From assembly GCA_032622095.1 (NCBI GenBank), contig CP136064.1, positions 112,456,004 to 112,520,003 of the forward strand: a stretch of DNA of 64,000 bases. Reading direction: 5' to 3'. Under the pieces are notes generated by a model. That model did not search any database. It had not been told where the DNA came from and saw nothing but the letters and a program-made list of their open reading frames with translations. Each line of letters begins with the position of its first letter. Position 1 is the first letter of the stretch. The position numbers were made by a program, and so were the translations under genes. Source of the DNA: Siphonodentalium dalli. Lineage: Eukaryota > Mollusca > Scaphopoda > Gadilida > Siphonodentaliidae. Below, piece after piece: positions 33,880 through 46,005 of this stretch.

Positions 33880-34870
33880 AGATATATGCCAGCGTCAAAC
33901 GGTCTCGTGGTATCCTGTCAACATGGATTCAGAAAAGGCCACTAATACAAGACACATCTAATTGAATATTTGGACAATGTAACATTCAACCTTGATACCA
34001 ACCTGGATACCAATGGTCAATGGTCTCCCAGACAATATCAAAGGGATGTGTCAATTTTCGCGGACGATACAAAACAAATCAGAAATCTGCGAATCGACAA
34101 TATCCAGGAAGATATAGCCTCTGTCTACAAGTGGTCCATAGCATAGCAGTTGCGCATTAATTCTGCAAAGATCCACGTCATACACTTTGGCCACAATAAC
34201 CCGAGAAATAAATATCACACGTTGGACACAACTGCAGAACCAACCATTATAGTTAGCACAACGGAGTGCGACATGGGTGTATTTATAGATGAACAATTGA
34301 AGTTCAATGAACATGTTACTTGTATTTGCAGCAAAACGAATACGATTATCGGGGTGATTTATAGAACATTCGCTAACCTGGACTCAGACACATTCAGAAC
34401 ACTGTATATCGCCATGGTAAGACCAGTAATATAATATTACAACACAACATGGAGCCAACATTATAAAGATCAAAGCATAGCGATCGAAAGAATACAACGA
34501 AGAGCGACGAAAATTGCCACTTGTGAGAAACCTGCCTTATCGGCAACGCATGATAAGGCTGATTCTAATGTCACTCAAATTCATATGTTTCAGGGGGGTA
34601 TCATTGAACTGTATACAATGATGAACGTGGTCCCTTATCAGTTTTTGAAAAAGAGCCTGAGCTCAAATACCAGAGGGCATGACCAGAAATTACAAAATAA
34701 ATAGTTAAAAAGGACACGAGGAAAGTCTACTTTACAAATATAGTTATCCAACACTGGAATTCACTACCAAATTTCATAGTTTATGATGGAGGTTTAGAAC
34801 TGTTCAAAACACATCGACTCACATCTTACATGGGATACGACTTCGATAACTTTCATACATGAACATGACA
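33880..34870 (+). pseudogene. LINE reverse transcriptase relic (F-A-D-D type), internally deleted
   Basis: Ordered pieces of a non-LTR reverse transcriptase are readable. They are Q-H-G-F-R-K-G-H near 33920 (finger motif), H-L-I-E-Y-L-D-N-V, then N-G-L-P-D-N-I-K, then the catalytic-box remnant F-A-D-D-T-K near 34058-34075. After these come W-S-I-A, L-R-I-N-S-A-K-I-H-V-I-H-F-G, M-G-V-F-I-D-E-Q-L-K-F-N-E-H-V and Y-I-A-M-V-R-P-V-I (open 34150-34434). Downstream blocks give T-W-S-Q-H-Y-K, I-E-R-I-Q-R-R-A-T-K-I and W-N-S-L-P near 34765. The palm segment between the G-F-R-K-G and L-P-D blocks is largely missing, and there are stops and frameshifts. This differs from the LINE type at 5852 and 14640. 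Confidence 0.85.
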
Positions 34871-35109
34871 ATAATCTTAAACAATTTGTTAATGTTACCG
34901 GAACGAGAAGTCTTAGGACTTGTTCCGTTGAATATGATGATGATGATGGCGATGAAAGTGGCGGATCAAGACGTTACTTCTATGCAGTAAATAAGCGTAT
35001 AACTACTTGATCACACGCACGTGAATGCTGTCGTTCAAGTACGTCTAGCAAACCGGATATTTATTAAGTGTTAACCGAATTGGCTTTTCTATAGTGTCAA
35101 CACACACAA

Positions 35110-35552
35110 TTTTAAAATCCATTGGAAAATATCTGAGTAACGGGCCCTCAAACTTCGCATTTTGGGCCGGGTTTGACAATTTCCCAAACCCGTCACCCAA
35201 TTTCGAGATAGGGGTGGGATCACTTACAAACACATAACATAAACACACACATATTAAGAACAACATATAATCAACATACTTCGTATTTCCGTCCCAAAAA
35301 TGCGATTCTTTCAGATCATGATTTTCCCTATTATTATACTTCCATGGTGTAACCAAGGAAGTATATTGTTTTTCTATTGGGGTCGTTTTCCGTTTATTTG
35401 GAAATACTCAGAAACTAATTGCAGCAGGAACGAGAAATCTCTAGCGAATGTAGGCATCTATAAGGTCTACTAAAAATAATGGTATCCGGAATTCGGCCCA
35501 ATGGTTTTTGACGGAGTTATGGGCCTTTTTCGAATATTTTTCATTATTATAC
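35110..35552. repeat. Large direct duplication, copy 1
   Basis: About 440 bp here recur at 36540-36954 with few differences. The duplicated block includes GAAAATATCTGAGTAACGGG, CCCAAAAATGCGATTCTTTC and a TACTTCCATGG...CCAAGGAAGTA palindrome. Copy 2 lacks about 30 bp present here near 35490-35520. The spacing is 1430 bp and the orientation is the same. Confidence 0.85.
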
Positions 35553-36539
35553 TGTACACTTTTGTAATCACTATTACTCGAAAAGTACAAGGAGTAGCAC
35601 GCTAGAACTTGGTATGTATGTTGGGGCCAAAGAGTTGTAAGCCTTAGTCGCATAAAGAATATTGTCCGCGTTTTCCCCGCGGAGTTATCTCCCTTTATAT
35701 TAAAAAATGTCAATTTATTATCTCGGAAATTATAAGGAGCAGAGCATCGAAAATTGGACCATATGCACACCCCGATATGCCCTACTGCCCACGGGCATCA
35801 AAACTTGTGTTCGCGATTTCCCTGAGGAGTTATCGCCCATAAATAGGCAAACCTCTATTTGATTTACTATGCTGTACTCTCGTATCATTCCAAATAACTG
35901 CATTTGGATTTCATAGTCGTGTTGACCGTTGTCAGTTTAGTCTGAGAAAGAAAATTGGACAGGGTCGGACATATATTTTGACGCTGGTGTGGGGGCAAAA
36001 TTTTCGAAAAAAAAAGGAGTTTTGATTGACATTGATCTATTTAAGTATGTGGAGTCCCTGAACGAAAACAAACCCATACCGGAAACGATTTTTGTAATCC
36101 GATAAGAAATGCAAGAGGTACGGGCCCTCAAAGTTTGCAATTTGGTCCCATGTGCTTGTGACCACATCTCCTCCGAAGATGTCGAACTTAGGATGTCATC
36201 TGATATCCCAGTGCGTGCGGTCTAAAGAGAGCACGCCGTGTGCCAAATTTTGCCAGTGTCGGTTCAGTGTTGTGGATCAGGGGAGGGGCGGTCCGGGGTA
36301 CCAAAATTTATTTCGTCTCCGAATTATACGAAACTTGGAATATAACATCTACCATACATGTTGATCACACAACTGAAAACAGATCGTAAATCCGTTAAAA
36401 AATGGCCGAGATTTGTGCCCTCAAAATTTGAATCTGGACCCGTATTCTTTCCAATAACCAAAATGTTATCCCACTCCGAATCAGACAAAATTTATAACAA
36501 ACAATCTATATGAGGAGCTGATCACAATACTGAAAACAA

Positions 36540-36954
36540 TTTTAAAATTCATTGGAAAATATCTGAGTAACGGGCCCTCAAACTTCGCATTTTGGGCCGG
36601 GTTTGACAATTTCACAAGCCCGTCACCCAATTTCGAGTAGGGTGGGATCACTTACAAACACATAACATAAACACACACATATTAAGAACAACATATAAGC
36701 AACATACTTCGAATTTCCGTCCCAAAAATGCGATTCTTTCAGATCATGATTTTCCCTATTATTATACTTCCATGGTGTAACCAAGGAAGTATATTGTTTT
36801 TCTACTGCGGCCGTTTTCTGTTTAATTGGAAATACTCAGAAACTAATGGGAGGAGGACCGCGAAATCTCTAGCGAATATAGGCATCTAAGGTCTACTAAA
36901 AATAATGGTATCCGGATGTATGGCCCTTTTTCGATTATTTTTCATTGTTATACT
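36540..36954. repeat. Large direct duplication, copy 2
   Basis: Partner of 35110-35552. The intervening DNA (35553-36539) contains weaker repeats of the same 'CTGAAAACA...TCCGTTAAAAAATGG...GCCCTCAAA' pattern, so the block sits in an older degenerate tandem array. Confidence 0.85.
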
Positions 36955-37483
36955 TCCATATTTTAATATGGGAGTATATTGTTATTCAATTTTTTATTTT
37001 TCACTATTATTATTTATTATGCTTCTTCTTCTTAATATATTTTATAATCGTGTTTTCTCAGAAAGTTGAAAAGATAAAGCATTGAAATTTTGTAGGTATA
37101 TGCACCTTGCCAAGTTACAACTGAATGAAACATTTAGGTTTATGTCCTAACTTGCTTACCAGAGTTATGCCCCTTACAATTGTTTTTTTAGAAAAAGTTT
37201 GTGCCCAGATCTTCTTTTATACGAAGCCAAACAGCTGAATTTGGTTTACGTATCCGTGTTAAGTAACGAAAGGGTACGAATCGGGGAAATTTTAACCAAC
37301 GTCCGAAAACAATTTGTCGACCTGGGGAGGGGTGCAAAATTTGTCATTTTTTTTCTTGTCACCGATTCCAACCATTTTTACTGTCATATATCTATACGAT
37401 GTACTGATGCTACTCGTGAAAGAATTTTGTAAATCGGTTGAGAAATGTCCAAGTGATAACACATCGAAAAATGTACTAATAAA
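36951..37483 (+). repeat. TACTTCCAT repeat family, copy 3
   Basis: It starts with TACTTCCATATTTTAATATG and follows the copy at 24770 through GCACCTTGCCAAGTTACAAC, GGGGAGGGGTGCAAA and TTTTGTAAATCGGTTGAGAAA. It joins copy 2 of the 35110 duplication directly. Confidence 0.7.
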
Positions 37484-37499
37484 GGAACTGCGAATGTCA

Positions 37500-40289
37500 A
37501 ATATTACACCAATGACCACTGGCGATATATTTCAACATCCATTCCAGTTCGTCGCACTGCGTTTATTGTTATATTGGCTAATGGGTAATCACTCTATGTC
37601 GGCTGTCTGTCTTGTCAATCGGTCGTCATTCTGCGGTTTTATCAAGATGTGGCTGGAAAATGACATATGTTGAGTCCAAAAACAGGCAAAATTCATTAGT
37701 TTTAGAATAGTAGTTCGTTTTGTTTTCACTTTTTTTTAAAACGCCCATTTTTTACAAAAAAAATTCTCGACTTTGAAACTTGAGAATTAACAGAACTGTG
37801 GTGTCCGTCGTATAATGTTATAACACTTCATAAACACAATCCGTCTTATGCGAGTACTTTCGCTAGCAGTTCTCAATTGAATTGAAACTATATTCTATCC
37901 GTTCACGTAAACCTTTTTAATACATGATATATTTAAATTGAATGAATGGGAGTCAGCGTATCCCGTCTAACACCCCAACCTTGCCACCCCTAAGTCACTA
38001 ACTTTGGTATAATAATTTCGGGGCGGAACTATCTATGGTGTTGTATAGTGTTTCCCATTTAGTATATAGCAAAAGTTCGTTTCTATTATGTTCTATTCAG
38101 ATATCACCATATAAAACTGTCTCCTTATCATCTGTATGTGTCCAAGTGAAAATGTATGAGTTTATTGTCCAATTGTTAACATCTCAGATTGTTTATTTGG
38201 CATTAATTGGGCGTCACGTAATGTAAAGTGTTATATATTGCGAAGAGCCAAGAACGTCATTACACGTTCGTGGGTTAATCGGAAAATATACACAAATATG
38301 AAGTTATAAAGTGCCGACTGATTCACCATCTTCGTGTATTCAATAATATGAATCACACCAAAATTAAGCAAATTGTATGTGGAATGTGTAGGTATAAGCT
38401 GCCATGTATATATCATTCCCAAAATTCTTCAATATTACGACAATCGATTAGTTATTATAAAACACCACAAAACTTAGCGAACGTCGCGATATACACAAGC
38501 GAGTAAACAGAGTTTAACATTATCATACTCTATTTCGCTGTTGCAAAGTGAGCCGGTCGTTTAATGTTTGTATGTGAATACGTAATGGTTAGAGCACAAG
38601 AATAGTTCTTTACCAGAATAAATCGAGTCGGAGACGAGATTTATTCTGGTAAAGAACTATTCGCGTGCTCTGACCTACTTAGAGCACAATTGACCGCACA
38701 TAATGCGATTATCTCGAAATACGCAATTGATCGTAAGTTGAACACGACGTACAATCCGTGCGCTGGCCGAGATGAACACAATGACCCGTTAGCCACACCA
38801 ATCATCGTGATTACCCATGCAGTGATCGCCGTTGAATGTGAATAAATATGTCCGAAGCGACACGGATTAACAACGTGTGACGCGTTTTCACAAACCAAGT
38901 CACTCGCAGATGTGTTTGGAAAGTCAAATGTGGAAGTCGCATGATTGTGTCTTACTATTATTATATACATTGTATAAGTGGATCATGAATTCCGAAGAAG
39001 TCTGTCTCCCAGAATGATGACATGGAATTTGGACCTGTAACCAACAACCAACTACTTTTTGCCAAAGGTAATGCTGCACATCATTATTATGTGACAAACG
39101 TGTCGCCTTTTCAAGAAACTGTTTCGAAATTACTACCATAATAGTCCATTGGTTCCTCCAGATTCTCCAGATTCTCCAGATACAAGTTCTATTGTTAGTT
39201 ATATCGGATATGTGGAGCGCTATATAGTGAAGTGGTGATTCTGTTGGATTATTGGATATATCACTATTTAGTGGTTCTAAATGTAAATGTTAATTCGTTT
39301 ACTTTCATCGTTGGATTAGTAGTCCTGAGAATATTTTCGGAACTGGATTAGTTTTGTGGAATAATTATAATAAATGTAATTATTCTACTAGTTAATAAAT
39401 AATTCAACCAATTCATGTGTTACTATTGCCACCCCCTGCGTTCGTCCTGTTGATGTATGTATATATATTGTATTTTTGGTAAATCACACCCAATTCCCAA
39501 GACTGGCAAACTAATATTTCAGTGATATCCCATTGTTCGAGACGCGCCACTCTTAACAAACAAATCGCGCGGTCGTTTCAATGTAGCTTCAGTTATTATA
39601 CAAGAGAACGTGCATCCCCCCCACCCGCACTCCCCTTATACGCCGTCCCTATATATGTGCCTGCTTAGTATATTAGAGGTGCATACATAGTAACGGCGTA
39701 TAATGGCAGTGTGTTTGGGGGAAGCAGAGCGCTGTTCGTGCCCCTGATAATTGAAGCTACTTCGAAGCGACCGTGCGATTTGTCTGTTGTGAGTTGAGTG
39801 TGCCTAACAATGGGGTAATCATTGAACTATTCATTCGCCAGCCTTGGGAATCGGTGTGCTTTACCAAAAATCAGGGAACGATTGCAACAATGGGATTGTG
39901 CTCTAACGATTGTTATCTTTGCATATGAAGTTTGTGAAGACTTGTAATAACATATTGAATGGTAAAATGCGGGCATTCCATATCCGTATATTCACAAAAA
40001 TTCGCTATATTTGCCCTATTAGTTTATGGTCTTACTACCGCTTCAACACATCGGCTATTTATCATTTTGCTGGTGACAAGGCGTATGTTCACTTTGGTGC
40101 TATTTATGTGCACAGAAAAGGCACTATTACCCGGGGAAGCAACACACTGAACTGTACATTGATGTTCGCGAATCATGTTACGTTCTCAAACCATGCAGTT
40201 ATCCCAATCCACGCGCTCTTTGAAATAGAATTGGCTGCGCCATGGCTGGCCTACTTCTGATGGTACATGGTGTTACGCACCTTTCCGAC
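37500..40289. other. Non-coding stretch with one excellent hairpin (38591-38671)
   Basis: No gene is supported. Short frames such as those at 38641-38970 (minus) and 39910-40260 (plus) have no motif. A triple CCAGATTCT microrepeat lies near 39160-39182. Confidence 0.4.
38591..38671. repeat. 81-bp hairpin with a 25-bp perfect stem
   Basis: Positions 38600-38624 are the perfect reverse complement of 38638-38662 (core AGTTCTTTACCAGAATAA). A further 7 bp (AGAGCAC / GTGCTCT) pair outside it across a 2-base bulge, and the loop is 13 bases. The length and continuity fit a microRNA-like precursor or a snap-back repeat. No second copy was noticed. Confidence 0.75.
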
Positions 40290-41837
40290 TAAGGTGACGT
40301 TCACACATAGCCGGTGAAGCCGTTACCCGGCGAACCCGTTAGCCGGCGAAGGTTGGGCAGAGTGTTTACACATCGCCGGCGAAGATACGCATATATTCAT
40401 GTGTCTCCTTTACTTGTTAATAGTTTTCGTTTTAGTTCTCACTGAACTGCAATATGATATTGCTGTATACCTGTAAACATCTAGCCGCTTCCTATTAGAG
40501 ATATGGTTGGGCAGTATAGTGAAATGAAACTTTTTAGAAATGGAAATGCTGAAATTATTAATATCCAACTCAAACTTTCAGGTATTGCTATTGGTAATTT
40601 TATAGATATTTAAAAAACATTGTTAATGGTTTGTTTGGATTCATATACAGCATGTGAAGTGAGTGTCGCACCAAAAGCATGGCCATTGTCAGTTTTGAGA
40701 TCTTTTCGTCGCATACATCTACAAATTGGTGTCTAATCATTCTGATTGGATTTTATATTATATATATAAGTTTCAACATCGCGAATCTATTGTGACACAT
40801 TTTCCGTTTGCACATTATACAATAAAATATGTTTTTCATTTTACTCGGGCGTTCACCATGTCCATGTATATAGGGCCGTGGCGATGGGGTGTCTCATCCC
40901 AACTTTAATCAAAATATTCAAAAGCTGGAAATTTCATACCTGACACGGCAATAGTTGGACATTTGACACCAGCAATATGTTGAAATTGTTCTCGTAGTTT
41001 TATTTTCATCAATTTGTTATTGGTGATTTCTTTAGGCAACATTTGCTTATTTTTTTACCAAATTGTTGGACTGAAATGACCATCAGTTCGAAATAATCCA
41101 ACCTTATTAGAGGTGCGTCAAGTTTGGAAAATGTCCAACAATTGGAAATATTAAGGCTGATGCTAGGGATTTGCAATTTTCAGGGTTCAGATTAAAAACA
41201 ATTCTCACACCTGCCATAACCACGGTCGGTCGATAAATTCCAAAGATGAACAGTCCCACACTCAGATTTAGATTATTGAACTAATTTTCCATTAAGTTTG
41301 AATCCATAGAAACGTGCCATCCCATTTCCTCCATATATATATATGGACATACATGTACATGAATTAATTCCCTCGAATGCGCAACAAATGTACCATGCAC
41401 ATGCAGAGTACGTGTACCATCATCGGTTAGTATTTATAATAATAGCTTATAACCAAGGTGCGTGACCACCGACCTGACAGCTGATTAGAGACAACCAAAC
41501 TGGCACACTGACCAATATATACACAGCCTACACAGGTGAAAAGCGGGCTGGTCTATCAGAGATTACACAGTACTATTGTTCGAGTTAATTGTTGAAAGGA
41601 AATCACCCATGACGGCATGACCCCAGATAAACATCTAACTTAACCGCAGAGCGAATTAGAATCCATACGACAATCAGGTGCTTGTACTAAATCATTTTAT
41701 CCAAAAGTTGAAAACCGTATAGCTGCGTATCCGGATAGCCGTAATTCTTATCCGGCGAAGTATAAACACCCTATTGTTATCGCTGCCGGCTAAAGCGAAT
41801 GCGATCTTCGCCGGGTAATGTATAAACACCCCCTTAA
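40290..41837. mobile_element. Element with GC-rich, subrepeated terminal inverted repeats (~1.5 kb)
   Basis: The left end (about 40290-40392) has repeated GCCGG(C/T)GAAG and CACACAT words (GTTCACACATAGCCGG, GTTTACACATCGCCGG). The right end (about 41740-41833) has the same words on the other strand (CTTCGCCGGGTAATGTATAAAC, CTTATCCGGCGAAGTATAAAC). These make subrepeated inverted termini around 1.3 kb of AT-rich DNA without coding capacity. CTTAAG at the right and CTAAGG at the left could be a degraded TTAA target. The superfamily is unknown. Confidence 0.6.
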
Positions 41838-43090
41838 GTCAATTTGAACTCAAAATTTATACAATCTCATACGAACAGTGAAAAGGTTCGCGATAATTTG
41901 TACAATTGGTATACAATTTTGTATCGACATATCGTGCATTCACAGCATTAATTGTTTATCCTCAATGAATATGTTTCTGAATTATATTTCATGCTTGATG
42001 CCTGATGTATAGCGACATTTCTGTGATCTTTCTAGAACGTTCGCGAGCATGATAGAACTTCAAGTAAAATACATTGGCCTACGTCCCATTTTGGTGATCA
42101 AAATATTCGTAGAAATATAAATTTAGATTGTAGAGCCGTTGCTCACCAGTCACCATGGACATACTACCTCAAGTGTAAAAACTTTATTCAGCTTCAGGCT
42201 CAGAAATGGACTGTCGTATATGCATACCACAAGGAGAACATAATTATAACGCGTAACTCTACCTAAACTACATTCGAATAAGTCAGGTTCATCCATCCCG
42301 ATATATGTAATTTCGGTAAATGTTGAGTCACTTTTCAATGCATTATCCGTCTAAATACGTGTATATATGACTGTATGTATTTGTGTTTAGTGCTTTTATT
42401 TGAGATATGTTTGTCCGGGCATTTGGTAATTATTTAATAACTCAAGTCTTTATATTAGGATACTGGTTTATAAATTAAAACCTTCTTTTTGGTACTTTAT
42501 GGCAGTAACTGTGATAAAGGTTTTATCGTACATCCACTGTATACATGTAGTACGGTACCTCAATGTCAAATAATCAGCCACGTGTATGCACAACATGATG
42601 AAACATAGATGTATATCGAACAGCATACACATAGGCCTTTGTAATCAGCAAATCCACTGATTAAACATATCGTTGTGTAAACACCCATGACTAATCCGCC
42701 GTATAATCCACCCTCGGCGAAAGGGACTTGCTGCATTTACCGGGGACTTGCTGCATTTACCGGGGACTTGCCGCATTTCCGGTGACTTGCTGCAAATAGT
42801 GAAACCGGCACAATCTTGCATAAATAATTTAAACGTCGGAGGTTATAAGCAACTAAATACTTGAAATTATGCCCCTTGGCATTTGTGTAGGAAAACTCGA
42901 GTCAGCATAAAAAAAATACGGGCAGCTGAATGGCGTATAATATCTTCGGTTGTTTAATGTGAAAGAAAAAACAAATTCATAGGCTATGTTTATTCCTCGA
43001 TCATTTGTGTGGGATTGTTCGTCAAGCGGCTACATTGGTCCCCAAATTGGTGGGGGGGGGGGGTATTTTTCTATATTGAAATTTTGTGCA
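41838..43090. other. Non-coding stretch with a 20-bp minisatellite
   Basis: From 42723 to 42791 there are about 3.5 units of GGGACTTGCTGCATTTACCG; the first two are identical. No gene is recognised elsewhere. Confidence 0.6.
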
Positions 43091-43100
43091 CAAAAGGCCG

Positions 43101-44278
43101 CAGAGGCGGACTGGGCCAAAAATCCGACCCGGGAAATAAATATAATACCTGCCCATCTGTTCGGGGTGTGTCCACAGTCCACCTGGGAAATTGCAGTTCT
43201 GCACCCCCCCCCCCCCCTTGAATCAGAATCAGACCAAATACATGTTTTGCGTAATTCATTTGCACCTACGGCCTAATATCCTTTATATATTCATAAACCA
43301 TGGTTCTATATATTCCCGGTATGAGACCATTCAGATATTTTTACCTGAACAATTGCATAAATTCTAACATCTAGCGATCTAACTCCAGACAAATGCACAC
43401 GGCTACGGGCAAGAGACCAGGTCACACATCGGGCGTTTCATGGTTGTTCGGCCCGGGGGAGAAAATTTTGAAAACTATATATACAAGAACATCGCGAATC
43501 CTAGCATCTAGACTGGCATCAACTGAAGCGTTCCTATATGTTGTTTCTAAATTTCAACTGGGGGGAGAGTCCGGGAGGGGTGTGCGTGAGAGTTTTTTTC
43601 GGATTTACAGCTGGGAGTTACCGTTAAAATCTCGAGATTAGCCGGGTCTTTATGTGGTGTTATATATGGTGCTGACAAGTTCATTTAATGACAAATTTAC
43701 GATTAGCCAGTTCGGCTGGTTAAACAAAACACGTGGCGGCCCACGTCCGGAATTCCCCGGTCTCCCGGTCGGCCAGTTCGCCTCTGCCACCCCCCCCCCC
43801 CCAACGTCACATTATACTCACATGGGGAACCTGCAAACTTAAATTCTGTCTTTCCTCTCCGGTTTTCCGCTTCTCGGGTGATATATATTTATATATATAT
43901 ATATATTGGCAGTACACATTATCCGAAGTAAAACATTTTACATGTGGAATAATTTCCGAATCAATATATTCTTGTTTAGTGACGGTTCCAAATATGGTTA
44001 CAATCTGGACAATCTCAGACGCCGTTATAAAATGGGATTCACTTCTTGAATTTATGTGAGAAGAGTGCCATCTTATGGCTGGCTAAGCAACACATGTGGC
44101 GGCCCACGGCGGTGTCATTCGCGGCCCAAGTTGTGGTTGGGCGGCCCAACCATATATGTACACCACCCCAACCCATCGGATTCTCGCTTGATAGAAAATC
44201 ACGTGTAATCAGAATTTTTCCGGCCTCCGGTCTCCCGATCGAAATTTCCCGGTCTCCCGATCGGCCAGTTCGCCTCTG
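43101..44278. mobile_element. hAT-like non-autonomous element (uninterrupted relative of the 55-61 kb element)
   Basis: It starts CAGAGGCGGACTGGGCC and ends with GGCCAGTTCGCCTCTG, so the termini are inverted (CAGAGGCG-A/G-ACTGG). CAG-starting ends and an 8-bp direct flank are hAT features. Here CAAAAGGC (43091-43098, two bases before the end) and CAAAAGGG (44279-44286) are a 7/8 match. A second copy of the same right end occurs internally at 43771-43786, so the 3' portion is partly duplicated. Poly-G (about 43053) and poly-C (about 43203) runs are present. No transposase is encoded. The intact word AAATGCACACGGCT at 43391-43404 is the empty site for the foldback element at 55540. Confidence 0.65.
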
Positions 44279-44286
44279 CAAAAGGG

Positions 44287-45523
44287 GATAGTTGTGGAAA
44301 TGCCAATTTATTTCCAGGAATAAGTATGGTGAAGCACCATTTCTTTTTTGACAACTTATGTCCGACGTGGAATATATATTTAAAGTTTGGCTCAATAGGG
44401 TAATGAATTGTGGAGATGGTTTAACCCTAACACTGTCGCCTATGGGACATATTTAGTTGATTGTAACCCGGAATGAACGCGACGCTGGGGAATCTTCAGT
44501 GCACTAATTTCGTACCTGAGTACGTCAACAAACATTTTGAACTTGAAGTTGAAGCAACATTCTGTCGAAAGATTTCTCTACTAAAACCTGCTAATAACAA
44601 CATACACATATAGATACGAAGATTCATTATAGCTGTTAGTATAGCTGAATTGTATATAAATATGAATTAAAATACGATAGTAGAAAATATAGGGCCAAAT
44701 GCTCTCTATCAGAGAGCTGAACCACACACACAAATATGCCACTCCGCCGAAACATCCAATCATAGATCAGTGCGATTCTGGAACAGATCAGCGGAGCGAT
44801 ACACCGTGGACTTGTCCTTTGAAATATCGACAGCCTCAACAACACGACTTATTTCGATCTGTTGACGTATTACATTGTATTTATTCATCGTTGGATCTTC
44901 GTTTATATCATATAAGGTTAGTTATTTATTTATATTGCATGCATGGATTACATAATAATGACACCCCACACAAATCAAACAATGACGATCTGAGGCTTGC
45001 TATATATGGTAAATGTGGGTACTAGAACTCAAATGGAATTTCGATGCGAAATATATGGCCACACGTCGCTGCGCAATGGTGCCCTTTCTGTTGGCATTTG
45101 TACAGCGAAATTGGTAAATCCAAGCGATACAAAATTAGCACAACTGTACTCGCCAATATCCGTTAATTGCCATGGAGAATTAATTTCCAGAAAAAACGGT
45201 TTCGATAGCAATAAAATCCGAAAGAAAAAAGGAATCCTCTACCAAACTATGAGAGATCGATAAGTACATTTGATAATGCAAACGGAGGTAATTCCGGCTC
45301 TCGTGAGTTGGGATTACCCCGTCTCGAGACGGGCTTAATCTGATCGGTCTATTGTCCACGGTGTTCTCGCCTATTCAAATGTTTCTAGGTCAGTGCACAT
45401 CATCTTTCTTCTGGACGACAAACTGACCGGTATTTTTTTAATAAAAATGGTGGATTTGTTTACGTTGATATTTATAGAATGTGTATTAACGGAGTGTATG
45501 CATGCGCGAGAAACAAAAAACAG
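44287..45523. other. Non-coding stretch, no gene recognised
   Basis: An 88-codon frame (44997-45263, plus) is moderately balanced in composition, but it has no recognised motif and no splice borders. A CCGTCTCGAGACGG palindrome lies near 45328. Nothing more is supported. Confidence 0.4.
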
Positions 45524-45716
45524 TTAAAGGTACGGTTGGCCTTGGCGGTGGGTATCCTGTGAAAATATTTCCACCCGTCAAAAACCGCCAGAAAGAACAA
45601 CAAAATGTAGACAGACTTTGTCCGTATACAAATAAGAAATATCGCATAAACAGTATGTTATTGTCATATTTTTTACCATTGTTATGTAAACAAAGCCTAA
45701 AAAGTTACTTTTCTGG

Positions 45717-45724
45717 TGTTTGTT
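45717..45724. repeat. Merlin target-site duplication, left
   Basis: TGTTTGTT, identical to 52941-52948. A single copy is present at the equivalent place in the MITE at 11610-12103. Confidence 0.9.
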
Positions 45725-46005
45725 GGCAATGTATGGGATTAGATACGACAGCATAAAAACAAACCTGCCAATTCCACAAACGAGCCCAGTAGTGTGACCG
45801 CACATTGTAAACAAGGAAATTACCTGGAGACAACTAGCGCGTGGCTGACCAAGTGAACGTTACCCATCTGGAGGACGGAGAGGAAGGTTCCATTATGAAG
45901 AAGGAATTACAGGATTGAATGGTATAAAAACTTTGTATGAATTAATAAATAAAATATTAACTTACCTTTTTACAATTATATACACTATTTACAGGTCTTT
46001 ATTCT

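Noticed and set aside
38641-38970. 109-codon minus-strand frame
   Set aside because: It begins within the arm of a hairpin and shows no recognisable domain.
44997-45263. 88-codon frame with balanced composition
   Set aside because: No recognisable motif, splice signals or homologous copy in the window.
45725-45752. Reading the TGTTTGTT-flanked insertion as part of the TTAA MITE family
   Set aside because: MITE copies A and B are both 494 bp and lack it, so it is a separate insertion with its own ends.
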